Of a stretch of 64,000 nt of DNA, positions 1 through 10,164 are shown one piece after another (position 1 is the stretch's first letter; each line of letters begins with the position of its first letter). The notes below the pieces were generated by a model. The model ran no database searches. It was not told where the DNA came from and was given only the letters and a program-made list of their open reading frames with translations. Source of the stretch: Nemania diffusa (taxonomy: Eukaryota > Ascomycota > Sordariomycetes > Xylariales > Xylariaceae). The stretch covers positions 248,001 to 312,000 of the forward strand of contig JBBPUQ010000005.1 of NCBI GenBank assembly GCA_038501195.1. Reading direction: 5' to 3'. The position numbers and the translations under genes were made by a program.

Positions 1-497
1 ACTATGTCGCTCCTTCAACCCCTAAAGGAAATTCATTACCGTTCATTATTATATCTATATAAACAAGGTAAAAGGTATTTATATAGGCATAGAGGAACCA
101 AATCAAGTAATCCTAGTGACCTTCTTGTTTTAAATGAATACCATGTGTCAAAGATAGTGGAGTAGATTGGCATAGAGTGTGTATTCAAGGTGAAGATCAG
201 AGTAACAGTCCTATCTACAGGACCTGGGATATACAGTAGTTTATATATACAGAAGGTGTGGAGCGTCCCACACGGTGTATTTGACACCATGCGCTTGTGC
301 TTCCATTTAGAGTGCCCCGTATTCAATATTCTGAATTCATAGTGGGCTCTCCAAATAAAAACGCCAAGTTGTCCGTTGTTGAAAGATCGATGAACCGGGG
401 AGATAGGCCAGTGTTAGGTAGGTAACCTAATAATGCATGTAAGTGCCACTATATTTGCAATAAACGACAAAGTTTGAACGTCCGCATCTGTCATTTT
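1..497. other. gene-free left edge
   Basis: No supportable coding region. The only long open frame (36-326, minus) begins with no credible context and its translation shows no domain. This stretch is the 3' flank of the minus-strand regulator gene that ends at 498. Confidence 0.5.
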
Positions 498-2784
498 CTA
501 TATTGAAAGCTTAGACTCACTTTTCTCATAATCATATGGACCAGTATATCCTGCTAGTGACTGTAGTCCGTAAGAGACATCGACTTCGGGGGAAAATGCC
601 GAAGTAGCTGCCGTACGGTTTCGTAGAATGAAATTCAAAGCTTGCACTGCCTTTTGGGCTTCTTTCGATGCACTGCTCAAGCGACCCCAGATCTCGCGTG
701 ATCGTGCGAGGCAAGTGGTAATCTTTTCGACCTCTGATTCATCTTCAGGTGGATGCCTAGGATCGCGAATTTGCTGTAAATAGGAACAGAGGAGACTAGC
801 TGCGAGTAGAAAATCGTGGTTCACAATGGAGGACATTTTCCATCGATCCTGGTAAAGCTGGCCAAACGGCTGGGTCTCTTTATCAAGCAAAGACTGATAG
901 TCGAGGAGCTTGAACGCTGCATTTAAGCAAGCCTCTCTGGAATAGGTATACTGGCGACTAAGAAACCTTCGGTGCAGTACGATTTTCGCTCTCCAGTAGA
1001 TTTCTTTAAGGAAAAGCTTTTGCATAATGATCTGGGGTGTATCGGTAATGCAATTCGTGATTGATTGCCATTCCAAGCAGCTTGGGATAGATTTATGGAC
1101 GCTCTCAAGCTTTGCATCTATTTCCATCACTTCAGCGTAAGAATGTGACTTCACGTCAGTTGCCGAATCCCAAATCAGGCCAAAAGAGAACATCAGTCGG
1201 CCCTTTACAATGCGATAAAGCATAGGTGTCAATTCGCTGTCTGGGCGTGCGATGGGGATGCGTTGAGTGGCTTGGTTGAAATCACGATCTTGTAAGTTAC
1301 GAGGCTCTTCCGTATCGACCTGCCTTTGCTTGATGAGTCTAGGAACCCCCATCTGGGCCGAGATGCCAAGATCAAGCTCAACGATGGTCGCCCACACGCG
1401 CCTTCGCATCTCACTTGTGAATGGTGACATTTCTTTGAAGTGTTTTGGGTCTTTGTGGTAGCCCGTATGGATGGCGATTTGAACAATGACGCTCAACACG
1501 ATCCAAACGTCAATCTCTGCGTCCTTGCAAAGAAAATGCTCGTTGGTAAAATAGAGTATCAGGGTTTCAAGTACGTAAGGGCCGCCTTTCGTGTACCTAC
1601 TTAAAATTAAGCATTGGACAGTCCTCTGTCTAAATGTTGCTATCATTGTATCGAGATCTAGATCCATCGAGACTCTTCCTCCCAGTCTAGTGGTAGGATC
1701 AGAGCTGAACTTCTGAAACTGGGATGCAAGACACATTATGGCGAACAGTAGGCCTAACCAGATGCATGGAGTAGCAGATGGTTGCTCCCAAAACTGTCTA
1801 TACTGCATTTACATTTCCTATTAGCAGTGATAGTGATAGATAAATTTGGAACACAAATATAACAATGAGGTCTTACCTCTTCGAGAAACTGAACACTGTG
1901 GAGAATTGCTACGTACAATTAATTAACCCATGTATTAAATCTGATGCTTGCTCTGCGAGAGGAACCAACCTGGGGACATCTCGAAAGAGTTGAAGTATTG
2001 AGATACCAGTCGATCTACCATTGGCCGCGGCGGGATTGAGGTCAAAATGTCCTCTATCTGTGGAGGCATAGAGCACCCGAAGAGCAATTGAGGGCCAGAC
2101 AAGTCAGTAGGAAGAATGTCCGATATGAGATGCGCATGTTGCACCGTCTTCTCTTTGTCGAAATGTTCCTTAAGCTCCAAGATACCATCAAGAATAGCAG
2201 CCCAATGTCCGCTATTCACGTAACCTGCTCCACTGTCACTTGATTCTACAGCGCCGGTTTCTGATACGGTAGAACTATCGTCTGGGATGACTTCATTCCC
2301 AAAGCTGGTAGCTTGGAAGTCCTTGAGGACCCCTGAGAGTGGTGACGCATCCACCGCAGATTTTTGGGATTCGGAGACAGGGATGCCTGACGAAGTCTTG
2401 TGCATCAATTCAATTACCAAATCTTCCAGCTGCTGAATTCGATCCTGAAAACGGCCTGGCTTGGACGCTTGAATTCTTTCAACGCCAGGCGAAAGCTCTG
2501 CGTTTGCTGAATAAGTACATGACAAGCCGAGACCGCGCTGCGTGCAAGAACTACAGGGCTGTTCTCTGTTACATTTGAGCCTGTGCAAATTTAGTCTACT
2601 TGGGCGCTATGGACAATTGCATTACAGGGCGGTTCTATGAACTTATTGCTTACTTCCTACGCCTACATAAATTGCAGGATAGCTGAGGTTTGTCTCGCCG
2701 CCGACTAGATGGCAAGCGTGCGCGACCTCTTGGCGTATTGCCTGGGCCCGTATAAGCGGGTGTATGCGCGTCCTGATCAGACAT
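498..2784 (-). CDS. Zn2Cys6 fungal-specific transcription factor
   Basis: Likely a nuclear DNA-binding regulator of the Gal4-type binuclear zinc cluster class with a fungal_trans middle domain. I assemble four exons: 2784-2654, 2580-1970, 1908-1877 and 1802-498, giving 692 residues; every junction is GT-AG and keeps frame. The first intron splits the zinc cluster. Joining the exons gives [11 protein letters not shown] followed by CSSC, with all six cysteines (C37, C40, C47, C53, C56, C65) in C-x2-C-x6-C-x5-C-x2-C-x8-C spacing. A short amphipathic stretch near residues 95-113 ([12 protein letters not shown]) could be a dimerising linker. The fungal_trans region follows exon 3 (FWEQPSATP, then [13 protein letters not shown]). 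The gene is divergent from an MFS transporter 0.6 kb away, a common regulator-target arrangement, so that transporter may be its target (inference). The start ATG at 2784 is the first in frame upstream of the cluster. Confidence 0.88.
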
Positions 2785-3408
2785 AGTCCAGCCGGCGAGG
2801 TGTCGCAGTATGGTTACTAGCCACTATTACACTTTGCGCTTGGGGAACTTGATCTTGTGTTGAATATTTTGTGCTAGTTGAGGAAACTAAGCCAATGTAC
2901 AGAGTAGAAACATCTGACAGAGTCTATGTAATATGTAATCACAGGGGTATTTTGTTCTCGTTTTATTGGGTAAAACCCCCTGTAAGACATACGCACGTAC
3001 GAGAGCTGAACAGCCCCTTGTGCCCCGATCCTCCATTGTTATATTCCGATGCTCCGTTCCTCCGTTGCTCCCTGGCATCGTTTCCGTCCCGATGCCCCAT
3101 TACTCGTTCTCCCATGGCCTTTCCGCCTAGAAGCTGCCACCATCCGCGGACGGTATAGCAAATCGCGGAATGTCCAACATGCCATCCAATTCCCCCTCCA
3201 TTATGGTGCTTAGTATGCGAGCATCTTTATCCAAAGTTAATCAATATAACTTAGCAACAGAAACAATGTCTTCATTCCGACGGTTTACCTCTGCATCTCA
3301 ATTCATTCTATTAAGAAACAACATAATTGAGAGACCTAAATCCCTACACCATAAGTTAATTTCATCGCATGAAGCGACAGCAGCATCCTTCTCAATCAAG
3401 CTTTCGCC
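2785..3408. promoter_or_regulatory. shared promoter of regulator and MFS gene
   Basis: A 624-bp divergent intergenic region between the Zn2Cys6 regulator (minus) and the MFS gene (plus). A short open frame at 3170-3412 overlaps the MFS start by four bases and shows no family resemblance. I could not pick out a convincing inverted CGG/CCG operator by eye. Confidence 0.45.
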
Positions 3409-4372
3409 ATGACCCTAGAAGACACCTCGCCCTCGAGTCTTGAGGCAGCTATTAGAGAAAGCCCAGAAAGCCGGGGTCCACCTTTGAAGACACAGGATAG
3501 TTCCACTATAGACAGTGTCCAGGAAGCGGACGTAGTGGATTGGGATGGACCTAAGGATCCCGAAAACCCTTACAACTGGCCGAACTCCAAGAAGTTGGCT
3601 CATGTACTCATCGTGAGTATCTTTAGCCTTAGCGCGTAAGTTTCCCACTGTGGTCGTGTGAGCGCATTACTCACAGTTGACTAACCTCTGTCAATTTTCA
3701 AGTAATCTTGCGTCAACTATGTTCGCCCCCGGTGCAGAGCAGCTCGCCGCCGAATTCCATTTCACGAGCCCTACAATTGAAGCTTTTACAGTTAGCATCT
3801 ACGTTTTAGGCTTCGCTGTAGGGCCTATATTTCTCGCGCCGTTGTCTGAGTTATACGGCCGCTTGGTGATCTATCACGTTTGCAATATTGTTTACACGGC
3901 ATTTACTATCGGATGTGCTTTCAGCACGAATGTCGCTATGTTCCTCGTTTTTCGTATCTTATGCGGTATAGCGGCCTCAGGACCTATGAGCATTGGAGGT
4001 GGCACTGTGGCCGATATAACCCCCCAGGAAGAACGCGGGAAAGCTATTGCACTGTTCGGTGTTGGGCCACTACTAGGACCGGTTTGTTTAATCCGCCGAA
4101 AGAGACATAGAATATTAGCTAATAAAATACACAGGTTATTGGCCCTATCGTAGGCGGCTTCGTTACCCAGGATATTGGCTGGAGATGGACGTTTCGAATT
4201 ATTTTAATTTTGGTATTTATCTCCTTTACCAAACCAATCTCTCCTTCTGATTCTAATACCATGTTTTTAGTCCGGCCTCCTTTCGGTAGCGACCGTTGTT
4301 TTTATGCGTGAAACAAACGCCGCCGTTTTACTTCAGCGAAAGACTCGTCGTCTGATTCGTATGTGTAGGTGA
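3409..4372 (+). pseudogene. truncated MFS (DHA1-type) transporter
   Basis: N-terminal half of a 12-TM drug:H+ antiporter-like major facilitator, similar to polyamine and multidrug transporters of the plasma membrane. Exons 3409-3635, 3703-4081, 4135-4212 and 4271-4372 splice in frame to 261 residues, whereas family members are about 480-560. Visible landmarks are the cytosolic lead-in DPENPYNWPNSKK, the first TM segment, motif A (APLSELYGR) between TM2 and TM3, RILCGIAASGP in TM4, the GPLLGPVIGPIVGG motif C in TM5 and MRETNAAVLLQRKTRRL at the start of the central loop. The frame then stops (TGA at 4370-4372), and no TM7-12 remnant is recognisable on the plus strand before the AT-rich stretch at 5 kb. 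A transcript may still be made, but a working transporter is unlikely. A half-size protein arising from an unseen downstream exon cannot be excluded. Confidence 0.75.
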
Positions 4373-6531
4373 ACTTTCTTTCCGTGGTTGGTCTCCGCCT
4401 AGCGGCCTATGCTCCCCTGTTATTTCGGACACGACAAGCCATACTCCAAGATAATCGAGGATCTCGATCGCGAACTCTTCATCTAGCTTATATAGTATCA
4501 TGAAGGCCGCGATAACGAATGGCCAACATATGCTCAGATAAGCAATGATGACGATGGAGCCTGGAAAAACGGTATTTACTAGTTGATTTTGGATGGCACC
4601 AGGTGATAAGCGTGGCAGAATCGATGCGTTCAGATGAAGATGTCTAAGGGAGTTGCCCGGTATCTGTGTTGTCGCGAACGAGCCCCTACGGCCTCTCTCT
4701 GCGGAAGATCTCGGTAGGTAAGGATCTTGACATCGTGTTTTGGGGTAGAACCATTGCCGTGCCGTCAATCCTAACTTCACTTTCTCGGTTTGCAATAGCA
4801 ACAACGTGGAGTTCTTCCACATTGGCAATTGGCGCTTAGACTTATTAATTGAGCGAAACATTCTACAGTCATCCGATGAGAATACTGTTGACACAGTTTG
4901 GACCCTAAATGGGCCGAGAGAAGCCCCCGCATCACCTGTCCAGCCTCGAGATGTCAGCCAGCGCTACCCACTGGTAAAGTCAGTCAAATAATAGCCTCTT
5001 AACTTGTTTTACCTGTATTGATCACAAAAAACGCTTGTTTAACTGATTTGATAGAATCTATTACTTGAATGAATCAAGTTAATTGACCAAGTAATCCAAG
5101 CAATAACGTAAATTACTAGATGTTATACGTAAAGCATAAAGCATACAAAGTTGTAGAACTTTTCACTATCCGTAGAGCAGTCTAAACCCTTTCCGGAAAA
5201 CCCCGCACCCTATTTTATATGAAAATCATAGCGGTCGCTGAAAATAAACGGGCACTTTCAAGTACAACGTTTTAACAGTTGTTTTTACTAAAATTCAAAT
5301 ATTTATATTGTATTTTTAAAATACTACTAATACTAGCTTAGTACGAATCTAGTAATACTAAATTTCAACCCTGCTTTCTTTTATATCTACGGATGTCGTC
5401 TTTTCCACGTCAAATACTACAAATTACTTTATATCTAAATTATATAAGCATTAGAGCAGGTTAGAGTTCTGGCTTAGCTATTAATTAGTATTTGTATAAT
5501 TTTTACTTAACGCTAGAAAAGAGTGCCTCATAAAGAACGAAGAACTTAGCTAGAGCTACCCGATTGCCTACATTCCACGTCTTCAATACAAATACTTCAA
5601 AACCCAGTCCATCTAGCTATTAAAAAGGCGTTACTTCGATACTTTAAAATAGGTTCTCTACAAGAGAAATGAGAGAAAGAAAGGGGGATAGGGGTTTCGG
5701 CTTATGAATGAAGAGAGTCTTTAAATCTAGTTATTATACCGGCCGTACTAGCAATCTTGAACCCGAGTGTACACGATTGTAGAATGAGAAGACTACATAC
5801 TAGTAATATTTTCTATTTATATTAATATTTAATCTTCAAGCGTGTTGTTGGGTAATTGTAATCGCGTGACTATGATTGATTATCTCCTCCGTCATCGAAG
5901 ACACCACAGTAAACTTGCACCCAAGAATAGTGAAGGCCACTCTTTTTCCACACCACATTATAGACAAGCTTCCTATTGCTTCACTTTCTTTATCTTCTCC
6001 CTGTGTCAAGTATACCCGATCATTGCCAAAGTCAAGGCTAATCAAGGCGTCATCGCGAGCTGCATCGATGGATATATTACTAGTATGCTGCAGCATGGTA
6101 TAATCAACATGCCAAACGCGCGATATCTTCACGTCGTATTTTTCTCCATTCTTTCCTTTTAACCCTTTCCCATCCCTTCCATAACAATAAATGTTAGGCA
6201 GGCAAGCAAACAAGCCGTGAACGCCGTCGCAATGCAAGATAGACAGACAGACAGCTCCCAACTGCGAGGAAAACCTGCATCTCTCTGGATTAATCCACCC
6301 TTTTTATCTTCGGAACTGGTCCAAAAATCACGTCGCGCCTCTAACCCATGTAACCTCCTAACCACTGCGCGGCATAAACATGCTATGGCGTGGCGCATGT
6401 AGATAGTGCGTCACGACGAAGTCCTCGCGTATTCCGATACAAATCTTGGGCTCAATAGTGATACCAGACGACACGGCACACTCCCCCCTTAACTCGATAG
6501 AGCAGACAAGATCCTCACTTGACCGAATGCA
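4373..6531. other. gene-free region with AT-rich, RIP-like core
   Basis: No supportable gene. From about 4990 to 5840 the sequence is conspicuously AT-rich and loaded with TpA steps (repeated TAGCTA, CTAGT and TTATAT words), with few open frames. This is the look of old repeat DNA mutated by RIP. The longest open frames (4328-4894 minus and 5836-6261 minus) begin with GTG and TTG rather than ATG and have no recognisable domain. Confidence 0.5.
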
Positions 6532-8136
6532 TTAATCAAAGTCAACCATAAGACTATCCAACATCCCGCGCGTCATAACAGCCTTCTGCGCCCACTCGAC
6601 CTCGAGTTTGACACGCCTGTATAGTGTCTTAAACGCAGCCGCGAGTTCCGCGCTATCATCCGCAAACTCGACATACAAATCCAGTAGGTGTGTCGCCACA
6701 TCCGTGCACACGGACACGTACCGCGGGTCGACGATGTGCAGGTGCACCCACTTAAGGATCGGCTGCACGGAGATCTCGTCGCGGCCCTCGAGCGCGACGC
6801 GGAGGGCGCTGCGGTGGCGCAGCGCCACGAGGACGGTGAGGACGGTTAAGGGGCCGTGGTCTTTCGACGTCGGGTCGAGCACGCGATCTAGCGCGCCTCT
6901 AAAGTTGCCGTGCCGCAGGTCTTTCTGCCATGGCTGTTCGCGCTTCGGGTGGGAGAGGTCGTTCGCTATTACCACGTCGGCACCCTCGCCTACCATGTCC
7001 AGGCGCTTAGTGGCGCCGGCTTGCTTCTTCTGCCTGTTCTTCGTTCTGTCGTGCGCGGCGATGGTGCCTGCGAGGAGGGCCTCCATTTCCTTTTCGCGCT
7101 CACGCTCGCGGGTTGCTTCGTGGCCGGTGAGCCGTGTGCGTAACGATAACACGCCGGACTGCATGCCGACGGCCAAATGCCGATCATCTCGGTTAGCGCC
7201 TGCGGTGATGACGCGCACGGCGAGAATAGGAGAAGGATATTTAGCACCAGCTACTACATTCCAGCCCGTAGTCTCGTAGATCTTTATATGTCCGTCGAGG
7301 GAGGCGGATACGACGCGGCGGTCGTTGGAGGCAATGCTTAGAGAAGTCACAGTCTTTTGGTGGTTTGTAATGACATGGCGAGGCTTAGCGGCGACTAAGT
7401 CCAAGACTGATATCTGGTTTCCAGCAGATGCGAGGATAGTGGTGCCAGAGGTAAGGGGTAGAACGTCTTCGATAGGTGCGTGGTGCTTGAATATCATGAC
7501 TGAGGACGAGGCGCTCGGTGTTCGCGGATCCCAGACTCGTACTGTATTGTCGTAACTACCGCTTACCAAAAGATTGCTCATGGTGCCGGGTATGAAGGCA
7601 CCTGAGCGGACGTAGTCGGTGTGGCCGAGGAAGGCCGACGTGCTCTCGGAGCTGGGCAGATCCCATAGCCGAACGCTGCGATCATCGCTGGCGCTCATCA
7701 GGGTAGTGAGATCTGTAGGCGAGAACTTGGTGGTCCACACTGGTTGCTTATGCTGGGTCCATGTTTTGAGAATGGCTCGTGACTTGACATCGAAAACCTG
7801 TATTCTGCCCGAGTCTTCTCCGGCGACGAGGATGCGGCCGTCCCGTCGGATCTCGCCACTGCGCGCATTGTCGGCAAAGCGCGTGAAGGTCTTGACCAGT
7901 TTCCTCGTCTTGACCGAGTAGATCTGCACGCGCGGGCCGGCGGTGACGGCGAAGAGGTCGTTGCTATCGCCATCCGGGTTGGCGACGGGCACGGTGATGT
8001 GGGTGACGGGCACTTCGGTCGGCGTCGGGATGACCAGTTGGTTCTTGAATGTTCGCCAATACTTCTGCTCTGCCGTGATAACGGAAGGGCCCGAAGGCAA
8101 CTTCACCTGTTGCAGAGGTGCCACCTCGGCCGCCAT
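6532..8136 (-). CDS. UTP15: U3 snoRNP / small-subunit processome protein Utp15
   Basis: A nucleolar WD40 protein of the t-UTP (UtpA) subcomplex, which supports rDNA transcription and early 18S pre-rRNA processing. It is a single exon of 534 residues, close to the usual 510-530. The start is ATG 8136 (MAAEVAPLQQ); frame-open sequence upstream has only a TTG. The N-terminus has the family hallmark EQKYWRTFKNQ, followed by about seven WD repeats. Clear blades include SASDDRSVRLWDL and GSYDNTVRVWDPR, preceded by GHTDYVRSGAF. The C-terminal third, after a Lys/Arg-rich link (DRTKNRQKKQ), is the UTP15 C-terminal helical domain (RHGNFRGALDRVLD, then TVLVALRHRSALRVALEGRD). It is divergent from the dienoyl-CoA isomerase gene. 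GC is high in the C-terminal half. The identification is secure. Confidence 0.95.
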   Translation of the reverse strand: MAAEVAPLQQVKLPSGPSVITAEQKYWRTFKNQLVIPTPTEVPVTHITVPVANPDGDSNDLFAVTAGPRVQIYSVKTRKLVKTFTRFADNARSGEIRRDGRILVAGEDSGRIQVFDVKSRAILKTWTQHKQPVWTTKFSPTDLTTLMSASDDRSVRLWDLPSSESTSAFLGHTDYVRSGAFIPGTMSNLLVSGSYDNTVRVWDPRTPSASSSVMIFKHHAPIEDVLPLTSGTTILASAGNQISVLDLVAAKPRHVITNHQKTVTSLSIASNDRRVVSASLDGHIKIYETTGWNVVAGAKYPSPILAVRVITAGANRDDRHLAVGMQSGVLSLRTRLTGHEATREREREKEMEALLAGTIAAHDRTKNRQKKQAGATKRLDMVGEGADVVIANDLSHPKREQPWQKDLRHGNFRGALDRVLDPTSKDHGPLTVLTVLVALRHRSALRVALEGRDEISVQPILKWVHLHIVDPRYVSVCTDVATHLLDLYVEFADDSAELAAAFKTLYRRVKLEVEWAQKAVMTRGMLDSLMVDFD

Positions 8137-8526
8137 CTTGTCAATTGGTGAGTTTCTGTCAACGCGGGAGCTCAAGGTTCATGCATCTGTACAGTTAGTT
8201 TTTTTTTTTATCGGACTGGCAGAGACCAGCCATAACCACAAGCCCCACCAAATATCCTAGCTGATGCGCGATAAGCTGATAGATACATATCGATAAGAAC
8301 CATATGGGTCCCCAAATGCTAAGCGGGTCCCCTTGACGGACCTCGGCTCACCCAGCAGCGTACAAACAAGAGGAATCCAGAGTGTTTGCTTACACAGGTG
8401 AGTGAGATAGGTATTTACAATAGACTTCAAGAATATACTAAATAGCAACCTTTGTGTTTAATCAATACACAAATCAATAGTTCCCAATCTTAGAACACTT
8501 TAAATATTAATTTGAGTAAATTTCCT
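8137..8526. promoter_or_regulatory. shared promoter of UTP15 and dienoyl-CoA isomerase
   Basis: A 390-bp divergent intergenic region holding both promoters. It includes a short T tract near 8200 (on the plus strand) just upstream of UTP15. No specific operator was recognised. Confidence 0.4.
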
Positions 8527-9500
8527 ATGATGGCGGCCTCACTAGACGGATATACCAGCTTCAAATATTTCCTCATCTCGTCACCGGCCGAGTATGTGGC
8601 CCACGTCGAGATCAACCGGCCGGAGAAGCTGAACGCCTTTTTCGAAGACATGTGGCTCGAGATGGCCCGAGTTTTTGGAAAACTATCACACGACCCCAAC
8701 GTGCGCGCCGTCATTTTCTCTGCCGTAGGGGACAGGGCGTTCTCGTCCGGTCTCGACGTGCAGGCGGCGAGCCAGGGGGGCATACTGTCGCCAGCAGGAG
8801 TGTCGGACGGGTCACGATTCGCAACTCGTGCTAGGCGACATATTTTTGAGTTTCAAGATAGCATTAGCGCCATCGAAAAATGCGAGAAGCGTACGTTTTC
8901 ACTCTACTTTATAGTTCGCTACTAGACCTCACGTCTAATTCGTCATCAGCTGTTATCGTGGTTTTGCATGGCATATCTATCGGTCTCGCCATCGATATGT
9001 CCTGCTGCGCCGACATCCGGATCTGCTCGAAAGATACCAAATTCTCCGTCAAGGAGGTCGATATTGGTCTAGCCGCAGACATCGGCACTCTAAGCCGTCT
9101 ACCCAAGATTGTCGGCAGCCATTCTTGGGTTAAGGAAGTATGCCTGTCTGCCCGCTTCTTTGACGCAGATGAAGCACTTGCTGTGGGGTTTGTCAGTCGG
9201 GTATTGGAAAACAAGGCCAAGGCCATCGAGGCTGCCACAGAACTAGCAGTTCTCATCGCTTCTAAGAGCCCCGTGGCTGTACAGGGCACCAAAGACATCT
9301 TAAATCACTCGAGGGACAATTCGGTGGCAGACAGTAGGTAATGACCTAACGAGAGTCTCGGTGTGTTTGCTCTAACAAAAGTCTACCTAGGTCTCCGTTA
9401 TACAGCTGTTTGGAACTCGGCGATGCTCCAGTCGAACGATTTATCAACTGCCATGGTCTCTGGTATGAAAAAGACAAAGCCGAGGTTTGAGAAGCTGTAG
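8527..9500 (+). CDS. delta(3,5)-delta(2,4)-dienoyl-CoA isomerase
   Basis: An enoyl-CoA hydratase/isomerase (crotonase) superfamily enzyme that shifts 3,5-dienoyl-CoA to 2,4-dienoyl-CoA during beta-oxidation of odd-position unsaturated fatty acids. Exons 8527-8890, 8950-9333 and 9391-9500 give 285 residues. Exon 3 restores the family tail LRYTAVWNSAMLQSNDL. The catalytic triad known from the rat enzyme (Asp176, Glu196, Asp204, spacing 20 and 8) is matched exactly by D137, E157 and D165 in CCADIRIC and KEVDIGLAADIGTL. The CoA-site motif NRPEKLNAF is at 30-38 and the oxyanion-hole glycines are in HGISIGLA near 128-135. The second intron donor is read as GTAGGT, three bases before an alternative GTAATG, because only that choice keeps the tail in frame. 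The protein ends in EKL, at best a weak peroxisomal PTS1-like end. The start is the first of two adjacent ATGs (8527, 8530). Confidence 0.92.
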
Positions 9501-9730
9501 GATCCCGAACTAGCATACCACGTACAGTAGGGCCTCATGAAAAAAAGAGTATTATACGCAGTAATCAGAAATCGAATAACCTGGAGAAGCGTGTCGTAGT
9601 GGTAGATGTAACATAATCATGTCGCAGGCCGGCAGAAGCTAGGCATCCGGGTCTTCCGATATATTTCGTACGTATGGTCCCGGCCACCGAGTCCGTAAGA
9701 GTTTGCGTAAGGTAGAGTGATCTCACAGTC

Positions 9731-10164
9731 TCATTTCCGATTCTCTCGCTCTGAGCCCGAATCATCTTCTACAAAAGGGACAGTCTCCTTTAGTCTCTGT
9801 TTGCACGAAGTCAGTCAGCCATCGTCAAAGCCTAGCAGCCGTGCTCATAGCCAGCCTTGTTAGCCAAGGACTTACCTCCTCCAATCTTGCCTTCAGCTGC
9901 GCCACCATAGCATCCTTAATCAGGAGGTGCGAGTCGTCAAGATCCTCGATGATATAGTCGTTCTTGTCTTTATCGATGTTAATGATAATCGATTTAATCG
10001 ACGGATCACATTCCACTAAAGTTCCTGCAACGTAACGAGCTCGAAAATGGTTAGATGTACTGTAGAATCTCTGCCTGTGTAGTTCATATGCAGAGCAGGG
10101 ATAGGCAGGCAGCATGATAAGACAAATAGAGATATAGACAGATACCTTTGATTGCTCGAACCAT
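9731..10164 (-). CDS. TFB5: TFIIH core subunit Tfb5 (GTF2H5/TTDA)
   Basis: The smallest subunit of TFIIH. It stabilises p52/Tfb2 and stimulates the XPB ATPase in nucleotide-excision repair and transcription initiation. Three exons, 10164-10146, 10024-9876 and 9796-9731, give 77 residues, the expected size. The first exon encodes only MVRAIKG; the second holds the conserved core GTLVECDPSIKSIII and IIEDLDDSHLLIK; the last encodes an acidic tail (VEDDSGSERENRK). All junctions are GT-AG and in frame. The tail exon is less conserved in the family, so that junction is the least certain; reading through the second donor instead would add an unrelated hydrophobic end. It is too short and fragmented to be found by open frame length alone. 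Confidence 0.9.

Noticed and set aside
4328..4894. 188-codon minus-strand frame with a hydrophobic stretch
   Set aside because: It starts with GTG, overlaps the end of the MFS remnant, and shows no match to TM7-12 of the transporter or another family.
5836..6261. 141-codon minus-strand frame
   Set aside because: It starts with TTG, has no domain and lies beside AT-rich decayed DNA.
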